Below are positions 11,383-20,286 of a DNA stretch of 50,179 bases, one piece after another. The stretch's first letter is position 1; each line of letters starts with the position of its first letter. The notes beneath the pieces were generated by a model that saw only the letters and a list, made by a program, of their open reading frames with translations, searched no databases and was not told the origin of the DNA. Source of the stretch: an uncultured Pirellulales bacterium. Its GTDB lineage: Bacteria > Planctomycetota > Planctomycetia > Pirellulales > Thermoguttaceae. Location: assembly GCA_938015445.1 (NCBI GenBank), contig CALLPE010000056.1, positions 1 through 50,179 of the forward strand, given 5' to 3'. Position numbers and translations under genes: made by a program.

Positions 11383-11460
11383 ACATTGGCCGGCAAGACT
11401 TTCGCCCGCCGCCCCGCCAACCCACCAGCCCGGCGCAATCGGCCATTCTGCTGCCGGTCG

Positions 11461-12183
11461 TCAAGGCTGCTCCAGCAGTTTTTCGATCTCCCGCGCCAGC
11501 TCCGCGGTATCTATGCCAGCGCCGGAGTACTCTTTGACCAACTGTCCAGCGCGGTCGTATAGTTTGTAGGTTGGCAGCACGCCGACGCCGAACGCCTCCG
11601 CGCTCTCCGCGCCCACGCCGTAGCGGCTCAGGTAATTCGGGAAAATAGCGCCGTGCTGGGCCAGGAACTCGGCCACCTGGGGTTTATCATCGGGGTCGTC
11701 CATGCTCACGCCGAGGACAACAAGTCCCCGCTCGGCCAGTCGCCGGTGCAGCTCGACCGTCTTGGGAAACATTTCTACGCACGGCCCGCACCACGTGGCC
11801 CAGTAATCCACCAGCACCACTTTTCCCTCGTACTTCTTCAGCACCCGCTTGAAAGCCGGCCCGCCAATTATCTCGATATCCACAGCAGGCTTTTGCTTTA
11901 GCGTGTTGGGCTGCTGGTTCTCGGCCGGCTGAACGCCCGGCTGCTGACCCTCGGACTGATGGCCCTGGCTTTCTGATTGCCGGCTGCTGGCAGTTTGCTC
12001 TGTGGCGGGCAGAGGCCCAAACGGTGCTCGTTGCTGCTCAGCAGGCGGAAATCGCAATCCGCCGCCAGCGCAGCACGGTAAAGACGACTGTTGTTTGTCA
12101 GCATAATCCGACGGATGTCCGCAGCCCCCGACGGACGCCAATGGGAACATCAGGCAAACCAATGCCAAAAGTCGCCAATACAT
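11461..12183 (-). CDS. TlpA-like thioredoxin-fold lipoprotein
   Basis: A 240-residue protein. It begins with a lipoprotein signal ending in SVGGC (Cys21), followed by a Gln/Ser/Pro-rich linker to about residue 98. The C-terminal 140 residues form a TlpA/ResA-type thioredoxin domain with the active site WCGPC (Cys132, Cys135), the YWATWC lead-in and a late cis-Pro region (GVGVLPTYKLYD). It is predicted to be a periplasm-facing, membrane-anchored thiol-disulfide oxidoreductase. The ribosome binding site AAGGAAAGG precedes the ATG. Substrate unknown. It is convergent with smc, 78 bases away. Confidence 0.88.
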   Translation of the reverse strand: MYWRLLALVCLMFPLASVGGCGHPSDYADKQQSSLPCCAGGGLRFPPAEQQRAPFGPLPATEQTASSRQSESQGHQSEGQQPGVQPAENQQPNTLKQKPAVDIEIIGGPAFKRVLKKYEGKVVLVDYWATWCGPCVEMFPKTVELHRRLAERGLVVLGVSMDDPDDKPQVAEFLAQHGAIFPNYLSRYGVGAESAEAFGVGVLPTYKLYDRAGQLVKEYSGAGIDTAELAREIEKLLEQP

Positions 12184-12346
12184 AACCTTTCCTTGCGATT
12201 ATAGAGAATCTCAAAGAACCATTTTTCCGGGCACTCTATCAGAGTGCCTGGTTTGATCTCTCGATGGTTCTGTTTTTAAGCCTGCTTAGCAAATTTTTGC
12301 CTGCTAGGCGAATCCGGCAACGGGCCGGGCACGCCGCCGCGCAGCA

Positions 12347-12388
12347 AAAGGCGCCCGCCAGCCAAACCGTGCAAGCCGGCGGGCGCTT
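12347..12388 (-). terminator. Intrinsic terminator for the minus-strand redoxin gene
   Basis: A GC-rich 9-bp stem (12351-12359 with 12378-12386) is followed on the minus strand by CTTTTG at 12350-12345. It lies about 60 bases downstream of the redoxin gene ending at 12449 and separates it from the TlpA-like gene. Confidence 0.7.
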
Positions 12389-12448
12389 AATGGGCTCATC
12401 ACTTACCTAGCAAGTGCGATGCAGAGCGAACGGCGCCGCTACTGCACA

Positions 12449-13048
12449 CTACTTTTTCTCGTACTTTATGCTGCAACCGAAGTGTCGGGTGACCGTCTTG
12501 GGCGGCTGTTTGCCCTCGAGCAGCGCATCCAGCGCGTCGCGCAGATAGTGGGTCTTCACTTTCTGCACGTTTTGGCTATCGTCGATCGAGCCTATGTAAG
12601 CGATCTTGCGTTGCTGATCGAGCACGAACACATGCGGCGTGACCTCCGCCCCGTAATCGTGGCCGATCTTTTGCGATTCGTCGTACAGGTACGGGAAGTT
12701 GAAGCCCTTCTCCTGCGCCCGGATTTTCATCTTATCCAACCGGTCGGCCGGTATGTTGTTGACGTTCACCGCGATTACCTGCACGCCCTTGTCTTTGTAA
12801 TCGTTTTGCAGGGCGATGATGCGGTCTTCGTAGGCCACTGCCACCGGGCAGTGATTGCAAGTGAAGATCAGCACGATGATCTTGGCGTCCTTGTAATCCG
12901 ATAGACTGTGCTTCTTGTCGTCAACTCCGATCAGGTCGGAGAAAGTGGGAGCCGGATCGCCGATGTTGAGCTTTGCCGCCTCGGCCCGACATGCCACGAA
13001 CATCGCCACCCCCGCTAGCAATCCCAGTACTAGCAACTTCTTGGCCAT
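12449..13048 (-). CDS. Secreted redoxin-domain (AhpC/TSA-like) thioredoxin-fold protein
   Basis: A 199-residue protein with a signal peptide (MAKKLLVLGLLAG... AEAA). The body is a redoxin-type thioredoxin fold: IGDPAPTFSDL at the N-terminus, active site FTCNHCPVA (Cys64, Cys67), and the cis-Pro loop EVTPHVFVLD. This CNHCPVA variant is common in planctomycete and cyanobacterial thioredoxin-family proteins usually annotated only by fold. The ATG at 13048 is preferred over an upstream ATG because a GAGGTG site sits about 8 bases before it. It is likely an exported thiol oxidoreductase; partner unknown. Confidence 0.85.
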   Translation of the reverse strand: MAKKLLVLGLLAGVAMFVACRAEAAKLNIGDPAPTFSDLIGVDDKKHSLSDYKDAKIIVLIFTCNHCPVAVAYEDRIIALQNDYKDKGVQVIAVNVNNIPADRLDKMKIRAQEKGFNFPYLYDESQKIGHDYGAEVTPHVFVLDQQRKIAYIGSIDDSQNVQKVKTHYLRDALDALLEGKQPPKTVTRHFGCSIKYEKK

Positions 13049-13501
13049 CTTTGCACCTCCTCGATTGAAAAAGGAAGCCACTCAACCACCCACGAAACTA
13101 ACGAACTCCTATGGCACCCTCTCCCCCGAAGCAATATTGTTTATCCCGATTTGGCGTAGTCAAGCGCGCTGCGGCGACCGAAGCATCTTATGCCACTCTG
13201 TTCGACGCCCTAAGCCTTGTCAAGCAATATGTTACGCACAATCCAGCCCGCGGCTTGCGATGCAACCTCAGCGGGGCAAGGCCCGGATAAAACCGTTTGG
13301 ACACTGCCACCGGGCATTAGTTTTCGGGCCGATTCCGGCGGCCGCGCTCGACAAAGTCCCCAACGGCTGCATATCGGCTTATATCCGCCTGGGATACCCC
13401 ACCGATGATTGTCCGATGATTAACGTTGAGTGTCTGATGGTTGACGACCTAGCGCCAGCCTGGGCCGTTTTTTTGCCGTGGTGGTTAACGGTGGTGGATG
13501 C
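13049..13501. other. Intergenic region of about 450 bases
   Basis: Between the redoxin gene and the response regulator, both minus strand. No gene, hairpin with T tract or RNA motif was recognised. Confidence 0.5.
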
Positions 13502-13957
13502 TCAACCGGATCGGTGTTCGGGTACGCTGGCATCTTCCACGCCGTCGATGTACCGCCGGATTCGTTCCAGCTCGTCGGTCACGTGGCGCAGCTTCAGCAT
13601 GTTTTCCACCCGTTTGACCAAAGCGTACTTGTTGATCGGCTTTCTAAGGAAATCGTCGCAACCGGCTGCCACCGCCCGCTCGATGTCTCCCGGCTCTCCC
13701 AAGGCCGTAACCATCAGCACCATGATGTGCCGAGTGGCGGGATCTTCTTTGAGTTTCTTGCACACTTCGAAGCCGCTCAGTTTGGGCATCATGATGTCCA
13801 GCAGTATCAGGTCTGGCTGGAACTCGGCTACCTTTTCCAGCGTCTGCCGGCCATCGGCGGCCACGGCGATCTGGCAATCCATGTCGGCCAAGTACGCTTC
13901 GAGGAGTTCCACGTTGGTGGGATTGTCGTCGGCAATCAGAATGCGGCTCTTCGGCAT
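13502..13957 (-). CDS. Single-domain response regulator
   Basis: A 151-residue CheY-like receiver with a short C-terminal helix and no output domain. Visible residues are the acidic pair D10-D11 (ILIADDNPTN), the phospho-acceptor D54 in ILLDIMMPK, the conserved T/A switch region (VTALGE) and the lysine in FLRKPIN. The NPTN loop is typical of receivers that work with hybrid kinases or as DivK/PleD-like relays. No histidine kinase is in the window, so the partner is unknown. An in-frame upstream start exists, but the ATG at 13957 opens directly into the receiver fold. Confidence 0.93.
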   Translation of the reverse strand: MPKSRILIADDNPTNVELLEAYLADMDCQIAVAADGRQTLEKVAEFQPDLILLDIMMPKLSGFEVCKKLKEDPATRHIMVLMVTALGEPGDIERAVAAGCDDFLRKPINKYALVKRVENMLKLRHVTDELERIRRYIDGVEDASVPEHRSG

Positions 13958-14243
13958 GGCGACTTCTTGCTGGCAACCTGCACTGAAAGGGGTTTGGTGC
14001 GCGCGTCGCCCGACAGCCAAACTTATTTATAAAGTTGCTCTCAAAGCTGCGCGTCCCCTAATGCGGTCATTGTTGGCCGACGCCGCCGAGTTGTCAATCG
14101 ACGCTGTGTGGCAAACTTCATCGAGCAGCAATCTGCGGCGCGCCACGCAAGGGCACTGCTGGCCCCGGCGGGCATATTGATTGCCTCGGCAGCGACTGCC
14201 CCGGCGTCCGATGCTGTAAAGCGGGGCCGAACTGGCAGCAGTC

Positions 14244-15458
14244 TTACAGGTCTGCTTGTTCCAAGTCGTCCACCAAGCGGGAAAGCTTTGCCGGCGCATC
14301 GCCAGCGGGCTGGTTTTTCGCGCTCGGGCCAACGGTGCTTTTAGTGCTCGGGCCAACGGTGGAGTCGGATGGCTGAGTCGAGGGGGTTTTGCTGGCTGCT
14401 CCGGGCGCCGCGGCGGTCGTGCCGTCGCGGCTTTCCGACAACGCGTTCGGCCCGACGGCTTTTTCCAGCAGCGCCCGGGCACGCTCGGCGGTGGCCATTG
14501 TGCCAGGCTGAAGCATCGCTGGCGTGACGATGTTCAGACCGAGCTGCTTTAGCGACTCGGCGTCGGGAGCTTGAGGCGAGGCCGTCGGATCGCCGGCGAT
14601 GAACGCTTCGCCGTGTTGCGGGAACATGATGGCTTGCGACGGGCACACTCGGGCGCAGGCGGGGCAGCCAGGCCGACAGGCGTCCGGTTCCTCCACCACT
14701 AGTCGTCCATCGCTTAGACCAAACACCCCAAACAAGCAAAAATTTAAGCACTCCAAGCAATTGCCGCACCGGCTGTAATCTACTACCGGATACCAGCGCA
14801 AGCGGGTATCCTCCTCGAGGGCCAACAGCCGCTCGGCTGCCGCCAAGGCAGCGGAATCCACCGGCCCCAACGCCTTGCCCGTTGCTTGCGTAACGATTTC
14901 GCCAAGCTCTGCTACCAAAGCTTCTGCCGTGTCGTACCGCCGCATGTCGAAGCACCAGATGGTGCGGCTTGCCTGTGCGACATTGCCATTTGCAGCGCGG
15001 CCTGACGTATCGGCCACTGGTTGCTCTTGGGCGGAACCTGACCGGCTGCCGTCGGCAACCGGACCAGGCTCCACTTTCTCAAAGGTGTCGGATTCCTCAA
15101 CAGCATCGGCCACCGTACCAGGCTGCATTTCATCAGCCGAGTCGATAACCGTAGCAGACTCCATTTCCTCAACGGGAAAGGAAGCAGTTTTTCCCATCCG
15201 CCCAATAATGCCGTTTGCCTGAAGCACCCAGTATGCTGCCCGAGGATACAGCCAGGCCACCACCGCCATGTGCCCTTCCAAGGCGCGCAAATGGCGCACC
15301 ACAGGCCCGTCGGGAGCTAGGTCGTACAGATGGGGCACAAGGGCCACGTGCAAGGCATCTCGGCCCGACAGCATTTCGGCAAGCTGCTGTTCCAGCTCTG
15401 CGCCATGTTGCTGAGTTTTGCGCCGCCGCGAGATTATCAGGTTTAATCTGCCGCCCAT
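14244..15458 (-). CDS. Ferredoxin-like protein with two 4Fe-4S motifs
   Basis: About 404 residues. The N-terminal part (GGRLNLIISRRRKTQQHGAE) is a conserved planctomycete region predicting an alpha/beta domain. Residues about 100-165 are an acidic, repetitive linker. A ferredoxin domain follows at about residues 225-285 with CGNCLECLNFC (CxxCxxCxxxC) and CRPGCPACARVCP (CxxxCxxCxxxCP), enough for two 4Fe-4S clusters. The C-terminus is a Ser/Thr/Pro-rich tail with a repeated TVGPS motif. It is probably a cytoplasmic electron carrier; partners unknown. The start at 15458 is chosen because AAAGG precedes it and homologues I recall begin with this GGRLNL motif; ATG 15473 is the alternative. Confidence 0.75.
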   Translation of the reverse strand: MGGRLNLIISRRRKTQQHGAELEQQLAEMLSGRDALHVALVPHLYDLAPDGPVVRHLRALEGHMAVVAWLYPRAAYWVLQANGIIGRMGKTASFPVEEMESATVIDSADEMQPGTVADAVEESDTFEKVEPGPVADGSRSGSAQEQPVADTSGRAANGNVAQASRTIWCFDMRRYDTAEALVAELGEIVTQATGKALGPVDSAALAAAERLLALEEDTRLRWYPVVDYSRCGNCLECLNFCLFGVFGLSDGRLVVEEPDACRPGCPACARVCPSQAIMFPQHGEAFIAGDPTASPQAPDAESLKQLGLNIVTPAMLQPGTMATAERARALLEKAVGPNALSESRDGTTAAAPGAASKTPSTQPSDSTVGPSTKSTVGPSAKNQPAGDAPAKLSRLVDDLEQADL

Positions 15459-15490
15459 CTGAGAGCCTTTCATAAAAAATTGCAAAAACG

Positions 15491-15548
15491 GCAGCGCCTT
15501 ACTTGATACAGCGCCTTACTTGACTTGATGCAGCGCCTTACTTGATGC
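15491..15548. repeat. Triplicated 16-18 bp direct repeat at the 3' end of the beta-propeller gene
   Basis: CAGCGCCTTACTTGAT occurs three times (starting at 15492, 15509 and 15531; the middle copy carries a small internal duplication). A diverged fourth version covers the last codons and stop codon of the neighbouring minus-strand gene. On the minus strand each unit preserves an AAGTAA core, as if the stop region had been copied in tandem. Confidence 0.8.
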
Positions 15549-15551
15549 CGA

Positions 15552-18026
15552 TTACTTGGTGCCGAAGCAGAGCAACTGGCCGGCGTCGGTACCGATTACC
15601 AATCGCTCCGCGGCCGCCGCCGGCGAACCGACTATCGCCCCGCCAGCTTCATATTCCCAGCGGAGCTTTCCGGTCTTCACCTCAAGGCCGAACAGTCGGC
15701 CGTTGGCGGCGCCGACGAAAACCAGCTCGCCCACTACCACCGGCGAACAATCGACCCGTGCCTTGGCCGAAAAGCTCCACAAAGGCTCGCCGGTCTGGGG
15801 GTTCAGGGCGTGGACGTGCCTATCGCGGGAAGCAACCACAACAGCCCCAGGCGTTACCGCGGCGGAGGCCCGAAAAGCACCAGCGTGCTGGGGATTCTGG
15901 AACTTCCAAAGTGGCTTTTTTTCTTGGATATCCACGGCCATGAACACGCCGTCTTCGGTACCTACGAAAGCCCGCTGTCCAGCGACCGCCGGCGTACACA
16001 TCGTCGGGCCGCCCATCGGCACCTCGCCCACACTACGGCCGGTTTCCAAATCGATGATGTGCAAATTGCCGTCGCAGCCGGCCACCAGGGCGTGGCCGTC
16101 GGCCACGGTAGGAGAGCAGCGGATTTGATTGCTGGTTTCATACTTCCAGACAAGCTGGCCGCTTTCGGTCTCGAGACAGTACAGATTGTTGTCCTGCGAT
16201 CCGAAAAGCACGCGGTCTTTATAGAAGTTTGGGCCGGAATCGATTTCCCCCTCGGTGGTAAACTTCCACAATTGCTTTCCGCTGTTGGCATCCAGGCAGT
16301 AGAAATTCCCTTCGACATCACCCACGAACACCCGGCCTTGCCGATAACCTGCCGGGGCCACGAAACCGCCGGGCGCAGAGAACTCCCACAGTTTCTTTCC
16401 GTCGGCCAGTGCCAAGGCGTAGAACTTCGAGTCGCTATCGCCGATGAACACTTTGCCGTCGGCGATTATGGGCGTAGCCTCGACCCCCCCCTTGTCGACT
16501 GTGAAGGTCCAAACTGGTTCCAGGTTGTCGGCAACTTTGGCGCGTGCTACCCCGGTGGCTTGCGGATCGCCCCGGAAGATCGGCCACGACTGGCCAGGCC
16601 TTTCGGCAGCGGCCTTGTTTATTGGTTTTGGAGTTTCACTGGACTGTCCGGCGCTGTCTTGTCCGGAGCTATGGCCCGCGCCGCTAAGCTGCGGCGGCTG
16701 CGCCGGTCCCTGGCGGATGTTGGTTTGGCCGGGCAGCGGCGCACCGTCTGCTTGCCAGGGGATGCAGTACAGCGCGTCTTCGGTCCGAAGGATCAAATCG
16801 CCATCGACCACCGCCGGAGTGGCCCAGCAACCGGTGTGCAAGCGGCTCTGCGCCAGCAGCCGGAAGGTTACGTCGCTGGCCAGCACCGATACCGTGCCGG
16901 TTTCGCTTACTGCATAGATTCTTCCGCCGGCAGCGACCAGACTGGCCGTGTAAGCGCCGGGCAGCCGACCGGTGAAGATCATCTTCCCATCCTGGGCGTC
17001 GTAGCACGTAAGGTATCCGCCGTCGGTAAGCACATACAAACGTCCACCGTCGATAGTGGCGCTGGGGATGTACGGGCCACCGCGGGGATGTTGCCATACC
17101 ACATGAGTATCGGTCACATCACCGGAACCGCCCGGACGAATGCACAGTATTTTCCCATTGCGCCCGCTCATGCAGTACACCAGTCCGTTGTGTACCAGGG
17201 GAGTGGGCGAAACGAAAGTCTTGGTTCCCCGTACGCGCCACAGTTCGCGGCCATCACGAGGATCGTAGGCGATGATCAGGCCGTGGCCGTCCGGGCCGGC
17301 AGTGGTGCCGTTGACCACTAGCTCGACGCACGGCTGGCCGTCGCGCTGGAAATGGACGATCACCGGGGTGCTCCAGCCGTCTTGGCTGGGCCGGGGCGTT
17401 TTCCACACCACTTGGCCGGTGTACTTATCGAAGGCGGCGATGAAAGAGTCTCCCTCGTAATCGCAAACCTGGATGACAGTGTTTTCAAATAGGATCGGGC
17501 TGGAGGCTGTTCCCCACTTGTGGTCGATCGGTCCAAGCTCTGCCCGCCACAGGCGCTTGCCCGAAAAGTCGAAACAGAACAGCCCCGTGGCCCCGAAAAA
17601 TGCGTAGATGCGCTGGCCGTCGGTGGCCACGCTGGCCGAGGCGTAACCGTTCTTGGCATGAGTCCGCCCCTTTGCCCGACCTGCCGGAGCCTGCCACAAC
17701 AAGCTGCCATCGCGGCGGTCGTAGCACAACACGACCAGCATGGGCATGGAGCCTTGGTCGTCGGCGTCGGCATCGGGCAAGTCGGCCGAATCGTGGTCGA
17801 TATTGGCCGAGTGGTCGTCGATTGCCGAGGTCAGCAAGATGTAATTTTCCCAGACCACCGGCGAGGATTTGCCCGCGCCGGCAACGGGAACCTTCCAACG
17901 ATAACCTTCGCGTTGGGAAAAGCGGATGTCGGTTCGTTCGGGCGTCGGGCCGCAGCCGCTCAGGCACAACACCAGCGCTGCCACGGAGCACCACACAATC
18001 ATCCGCACAGCCTTCCTATCGAACAT
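15552..18026 (-). CDS. PQQ-type beta-propeller lipoprotein
   Basis: An 824-residue protein with a lipoprotein signal (VALVLCLSGCG, lipid-attachment Cys near residue 25). The rest is a run of PQQ/BamB-type beta-propeller blades, seen as repeated units of the form G-x-L-x-A-L/Y-D-x-x-x-G-x-x-x-W, for example YDRRDGSLLWQAPAG, LDANSGKQLWKF and LETESGQLVWKY. There are two groups of blades split by a Gly/Ser/Gln-rich linker near residue 440, so two propellers are likely. No Trp-docking or calcium residues of true quinoprotein dehydrogenases were recognised, so an enzymatic role is not claimed. Such proteins are frequent in planctomycetes and may serve as envelope scaffolds. Confidence 0.85.
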   Translation of the reverse strand: MFDRKAVRMIVWCSVAALVLCLSGCGPTPERTDIRFSQREGYRWKVPVAGAGKSSPVVWENYILLTSAIDDHSANIDHDSADLPDADADDQGSMPMLVVLCYDRRDGSLLWQAPAGRAKGRTHAKNGYASASVATDGQRIYAFFGATGLFCFDFSGKRLWRAELGPIDHKWGTASSPILFENTVIQVCDYEGDSFIAAFDKYTGQVVWKTPRPSQDGWSTPVIVHFQRDGQPCVELVVNGTTAGPDGHGLIIAYDPRDGRELWRVRGTKTFVSPTPLVHNGLVYCMSGRNGKILCIRPGGSGDVTDTHVVWQHPRGGPYIPSATIDGGRLYVLTDGGYLTCYDAQDGKMIFTGRLPGAYTASLVAAGGRIYAVSETGTVSVLASDVTFRLLAQSRLHTGCWATPAVVDGDLILRTEDALYCIPWQADGAPLPGQTNIRQGPAQPPQLSGAGHSSGQDSAGQSSETPKPINKAAAERPGQSWPIFRGDPQATGVARAKVADNLEPVWTFTVDKGGVEATPIIADGKVFIGDSDSKFYALALADGKKLWEFSAPGGFVAPAGYRQGRVFVGDVEGNFYCLDANSGKQLWKFTTEGEIDSGPNFYKDRVLFGSQDNNLYCLETESGQLVWKYETSNQIRCSPTVADGHALVAGCDGNLHIIDLETGRSVGEVPMGGPTMCTPAVAGQRAFVGTEDGVFMAVDIQEKKPLWKFQNPQHAGAFRASAAVTPGAVVVASRDRHVHALNPQTGEPLWSFSAKARVDCSPVVVGELVFVGAANGRLFGLEVKTGKLRWEYEAGGAIVGSPAAAAERLVIGTDAGQLLCFGTK

Positions 18027-18370
18027 CGCCCGGTTCGTACTCCGTTAGCTAATTTCCAGACACTTGTCCGACGTTTACAAACCCACTTTGCCCAAGCGCC
18101 ACGTACTGGAATGCGGTTGAGCGGCGAGTACTTAGAAGTCCGTCGGGAAATACCGACAGGCAATTGTACACGACCGCGGCCAGATTAGCGCTAGCCATCG
18201 GCCGATGTACACGGCAGTTCTGCCTCGGTACGACTCTTTGCCTTCGTACACCGCGCCGACCAGCGCATCGGGCGCGTTCACAGCCGGCGGCATTCCAGGC
18301 AGCGGCTGCACCAGCGGCGCTTAACCGGCAGCACGGGCGCCCCGGCAGCCCGTCGCGCAAGATGAGGATT
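18027..18370. other. Intergenic region upstream of the beta-propeller gene
   Basis: Nothing recognised beyond ordinary sequence. It should hold the promoter of the beta-propeller gene, but no convincing boxes were seen. Confidence 0.4.
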
Positions 18371-18853
18371 TCACGGCGAGTTGGAGGTATTCGTGGCGTT
18401 CGGCGCCGCGCTGAGTTGCACCAGCACTTGGAGCAAGCCGTTCAGATGAGCCAATCGCGGCCCGTAGCGATCGACGAACTCGGTGAGCATGAACTCGCCG
18501 TCCATCAGCGATTCCCAATTCTCGGTGATCTCGTTGGTCATGCTCTCGAGGAACTCGGTATGAATCTTGCCCAGCGCCTCGGCTGCTGCGCGGCAATTGC
18601 GCGCTAGCCGCGGGTTGGCTTGCTTCCACTGTACAAGCTCGTTGGCGCGTTGCTTCTGGGCTGCGCCGAGTTGGTTGACCAACTCTTCGAGCAATTCGTT
18701 CTGCCTATCGGTGGCGGCCACTAAGTCGCGCAGCAATCGCACCAATTCTAACTCGATGGGCCGCGCACCCTGCGGATAAGCCGCTGGCGCACCAGCGGTC
18801 ACGTCTATCTGGCTGGTCAGTGAACTTCGCGATCGCGTATGATCGTGGCTCAT
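18371..18853 (-). CDS. Conserved hypothetical helical protein
   Basis: A 160-residue protein, predicted to be almost all helical and soluble. It contains LVRLLRDLVAATDRQNELLE, a KQANPRLARNCRAAAEALG segment and a DGEFMLTEFVDRYGPRLAHL segment. No enzyme motif or membrane helix. The ATG at 18853 is preferred since AAAGGA lies about 9 bases upstream; the frame is open for 26 more codons. I do not recognise a function. The compositional style matches its neighbours. Confidence 0.65.
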   Translation of the reverse strand: MSHDHTRSRSSLTSQIDVTAGAPAAYPQGARPIELELVRLLRDLVAATDRQNELLEELVNQLGAAQKQRANELVQWKQANPRLARNCRAAAEALGKIHTEFLESMTNEITENWESLMDGEFMLTEFVDRYGPRLAHLNGLLQVLVQLSAAPNATNTSNSP

Positions 18854-18981
18854 GGCGTTCCATCCTTTCATCTGTCCAGTATAGACAGAGGCCGCCCAGC
18901 AAGTCGAGAGGGAGCACAATAAACTATCCATAACCGACCGCCGCCTATAGCGGCGCGATGTTATGTGCTATCAGATTCCTA

Positions 18982-19045
18982 ACATCTTCTGCTGCCTGAC
19001 ATCTTCTGCACATCTTTACTGTTTGTGCACATCTTTGCTGTTCGC
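18982..19045. repeat. Short direct repeats (ACATCTT units)
   Basis: ACATCTT recurs at 18982, 18999, 19010 and 19029. The last two lie in a 19-bp direct repeat (19008-19026 and 19027-19045, four mismatches). They lie between the MnmE-like gene and the start of the small hypothetical gene, so they would fall in the promoter region of the latter. Confidence 0.6.
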
Positions 19046-19077
19046 CATGACAGTTCCTGAAAGTCGAACTGGACAAC

Positions 19078-20286
19078 TCAGCGCAAACAGCCCAGGCTGC
19101 CGAGCAAGCGCTCCAGGTGTGCTTGCTGTTCTGCCGTAAAGGGCACGGCGGCGCCCGGCGGCGGTGGATCGCCTACCAGCGTGGCCACTATCGCCTCGGC
19201 CAGCGTGCTGACACCCGCCCCGCTGACGGCACTTGTGATTATCCCCAAGCCCCGCGGCTGAAAACGCCCCAACAGATCGGACTTGTTGTAAACCAACAGC
19301 ACCGGCTTGGAACGCGGCGCGCCGACTGCGGCAGTCTTCGTGCCGGGCAAGGTGCCATCAGCGCACGGCACAAGTGGGCCGACGCTACTGCGCAGCGGCT
19401 CGTCGATGGCGCGCATCGAACCGACGATCGCCGCATGTTGCTCTTGCCAACAGATGCTCAGGTCGAAAATCCACACCACCAGGTCGGCCTCGGCAACTGT
19501 CTGCCAGGCACGGTCGATCCCCGCCCGTTCCAGTTCGTCGTCCGTCGGCCGCAATCCGGCGGTGTCGCACAGCTCCATTGGCCAGCCGTCCAGCGCGGTG
19601 GCGACCGTCAGGGCGTCGCGGGTAGCGCCTGGCATGGGATGGACGATCGCCCGGTTAAAGCCGGCAAGTGCGTTCAGCAAGCTGCTTTTTCCCGCGTTGA
19701 CCGGTCCTGCCAGCACCACCCGCCACGGCTGTATCAAGTGACGCCCTACCTGATAGCGTCCGAGCAACTCCGAAAGTCTTTCGGCTGCCAATGCCCCCTG
19801 CCCGTGGGAAATCAATGCTTCCGCTTCGGCCACCTCACGTTCCAACGCACCGTTAAGCTGATCCAACAATATGGCGGCCGTTCGTTCGGTACGGGCGTGC
19901 GCCAAGGCGATCTGGGCCTCGGCCCGCCATCGCCGAAAATCGTGTCCCGCATCGTGTTGACCCCGTATCCATTGCTGCCACGAAACCGGCGTGCCGCCCT
20001 CGGCGCACAGCAGTTCGATTACCATCGACACGGCTGCCAATCCCCCGTGGCAGTGCAAGGCCACGGTGTTTTGGCCCTGGCGATGTACGACCACCTCTTC
20101 GCCTGCCGGGCCGAACCGGCCCACCAGCAAGCGGTCTGGTGGACAGTCGGTCAAGTGGATTCTCCCCCTGGGTGAGAAATGCTTGTTCACGGCGGCGATA
20201 GCGCCCGGTCCGTCAGCCAGGACCGTCGCCACCGCACCGCGGCCGACAGCGGTCAACTGCACAATACTGAACGCTTGGCGACTCAT
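19078..20286 (-). CDS. MnmE/TrmE-like GTPase, divergent
   Basis: A 402-residue homologue of the tRNA-modification GTPase MnmE. The N-terminal folate-binding-like domain keeps the HCHGG element (residues about 95-105). A helical middle follows, then a complete G domain: G1 GPVNAGKSS, G2 with PGATRD, G3 DTAGL and G4 NKSD. Canonical MnmE is about 450 residues and ends in C-I-G-K with a catalytic Cys. Here the end is LGSLGCLR, and the usual GEFTxRAF stretch is replaced by TPVSWQQWIRG. It may therefore be a paralogue that does not carry out cmnm5U modification. No mnmG partner is in the window. Confidence 0.8.
   Translation of the reverse strand: MSRQAFSIVQLTAVGRGAVATVLADGPGAIAAVNKHFSPRGRIHLTDCPPDRLLVGRFGPAGEEVVVHRQGQNTVALHCHGGLAAVSMVIELLCAEGGTPVSWQQWIRGQHDAGHDFRRWRAEAQIALAHARTERTAAILLDQLNGALEREVAEAEALISHGQGALAAERLSELLGRYQVGRHLIQPWRVVLAGPVNAGKSSLLNALAGFNRAIVHPMPGATRDALTVATALDGWPMELCDTAGLRPTDDELERAGIDRAWQTVAEADLVVWIFDLSICWQEQHAAIVGSMRAIDEPLRSSVGPLVPCADGTLPGTKTAAVGAPRSKPVLLVYNKSDLLGRFQPRGLGIITSAVSGAGVSTLAEAIVATLVGDPPPPGAAVPFTAEQQAHLERLLGSLGCLR

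Noticed and set aside
12229..12251. Perfect hairpin GGCACTCT-ATC-AGAGTGCC upstream of the TlpA-like gene
   Set aside because: No T tract in either direction. It could be an operator, but there is only one copy and nothing else to support it.
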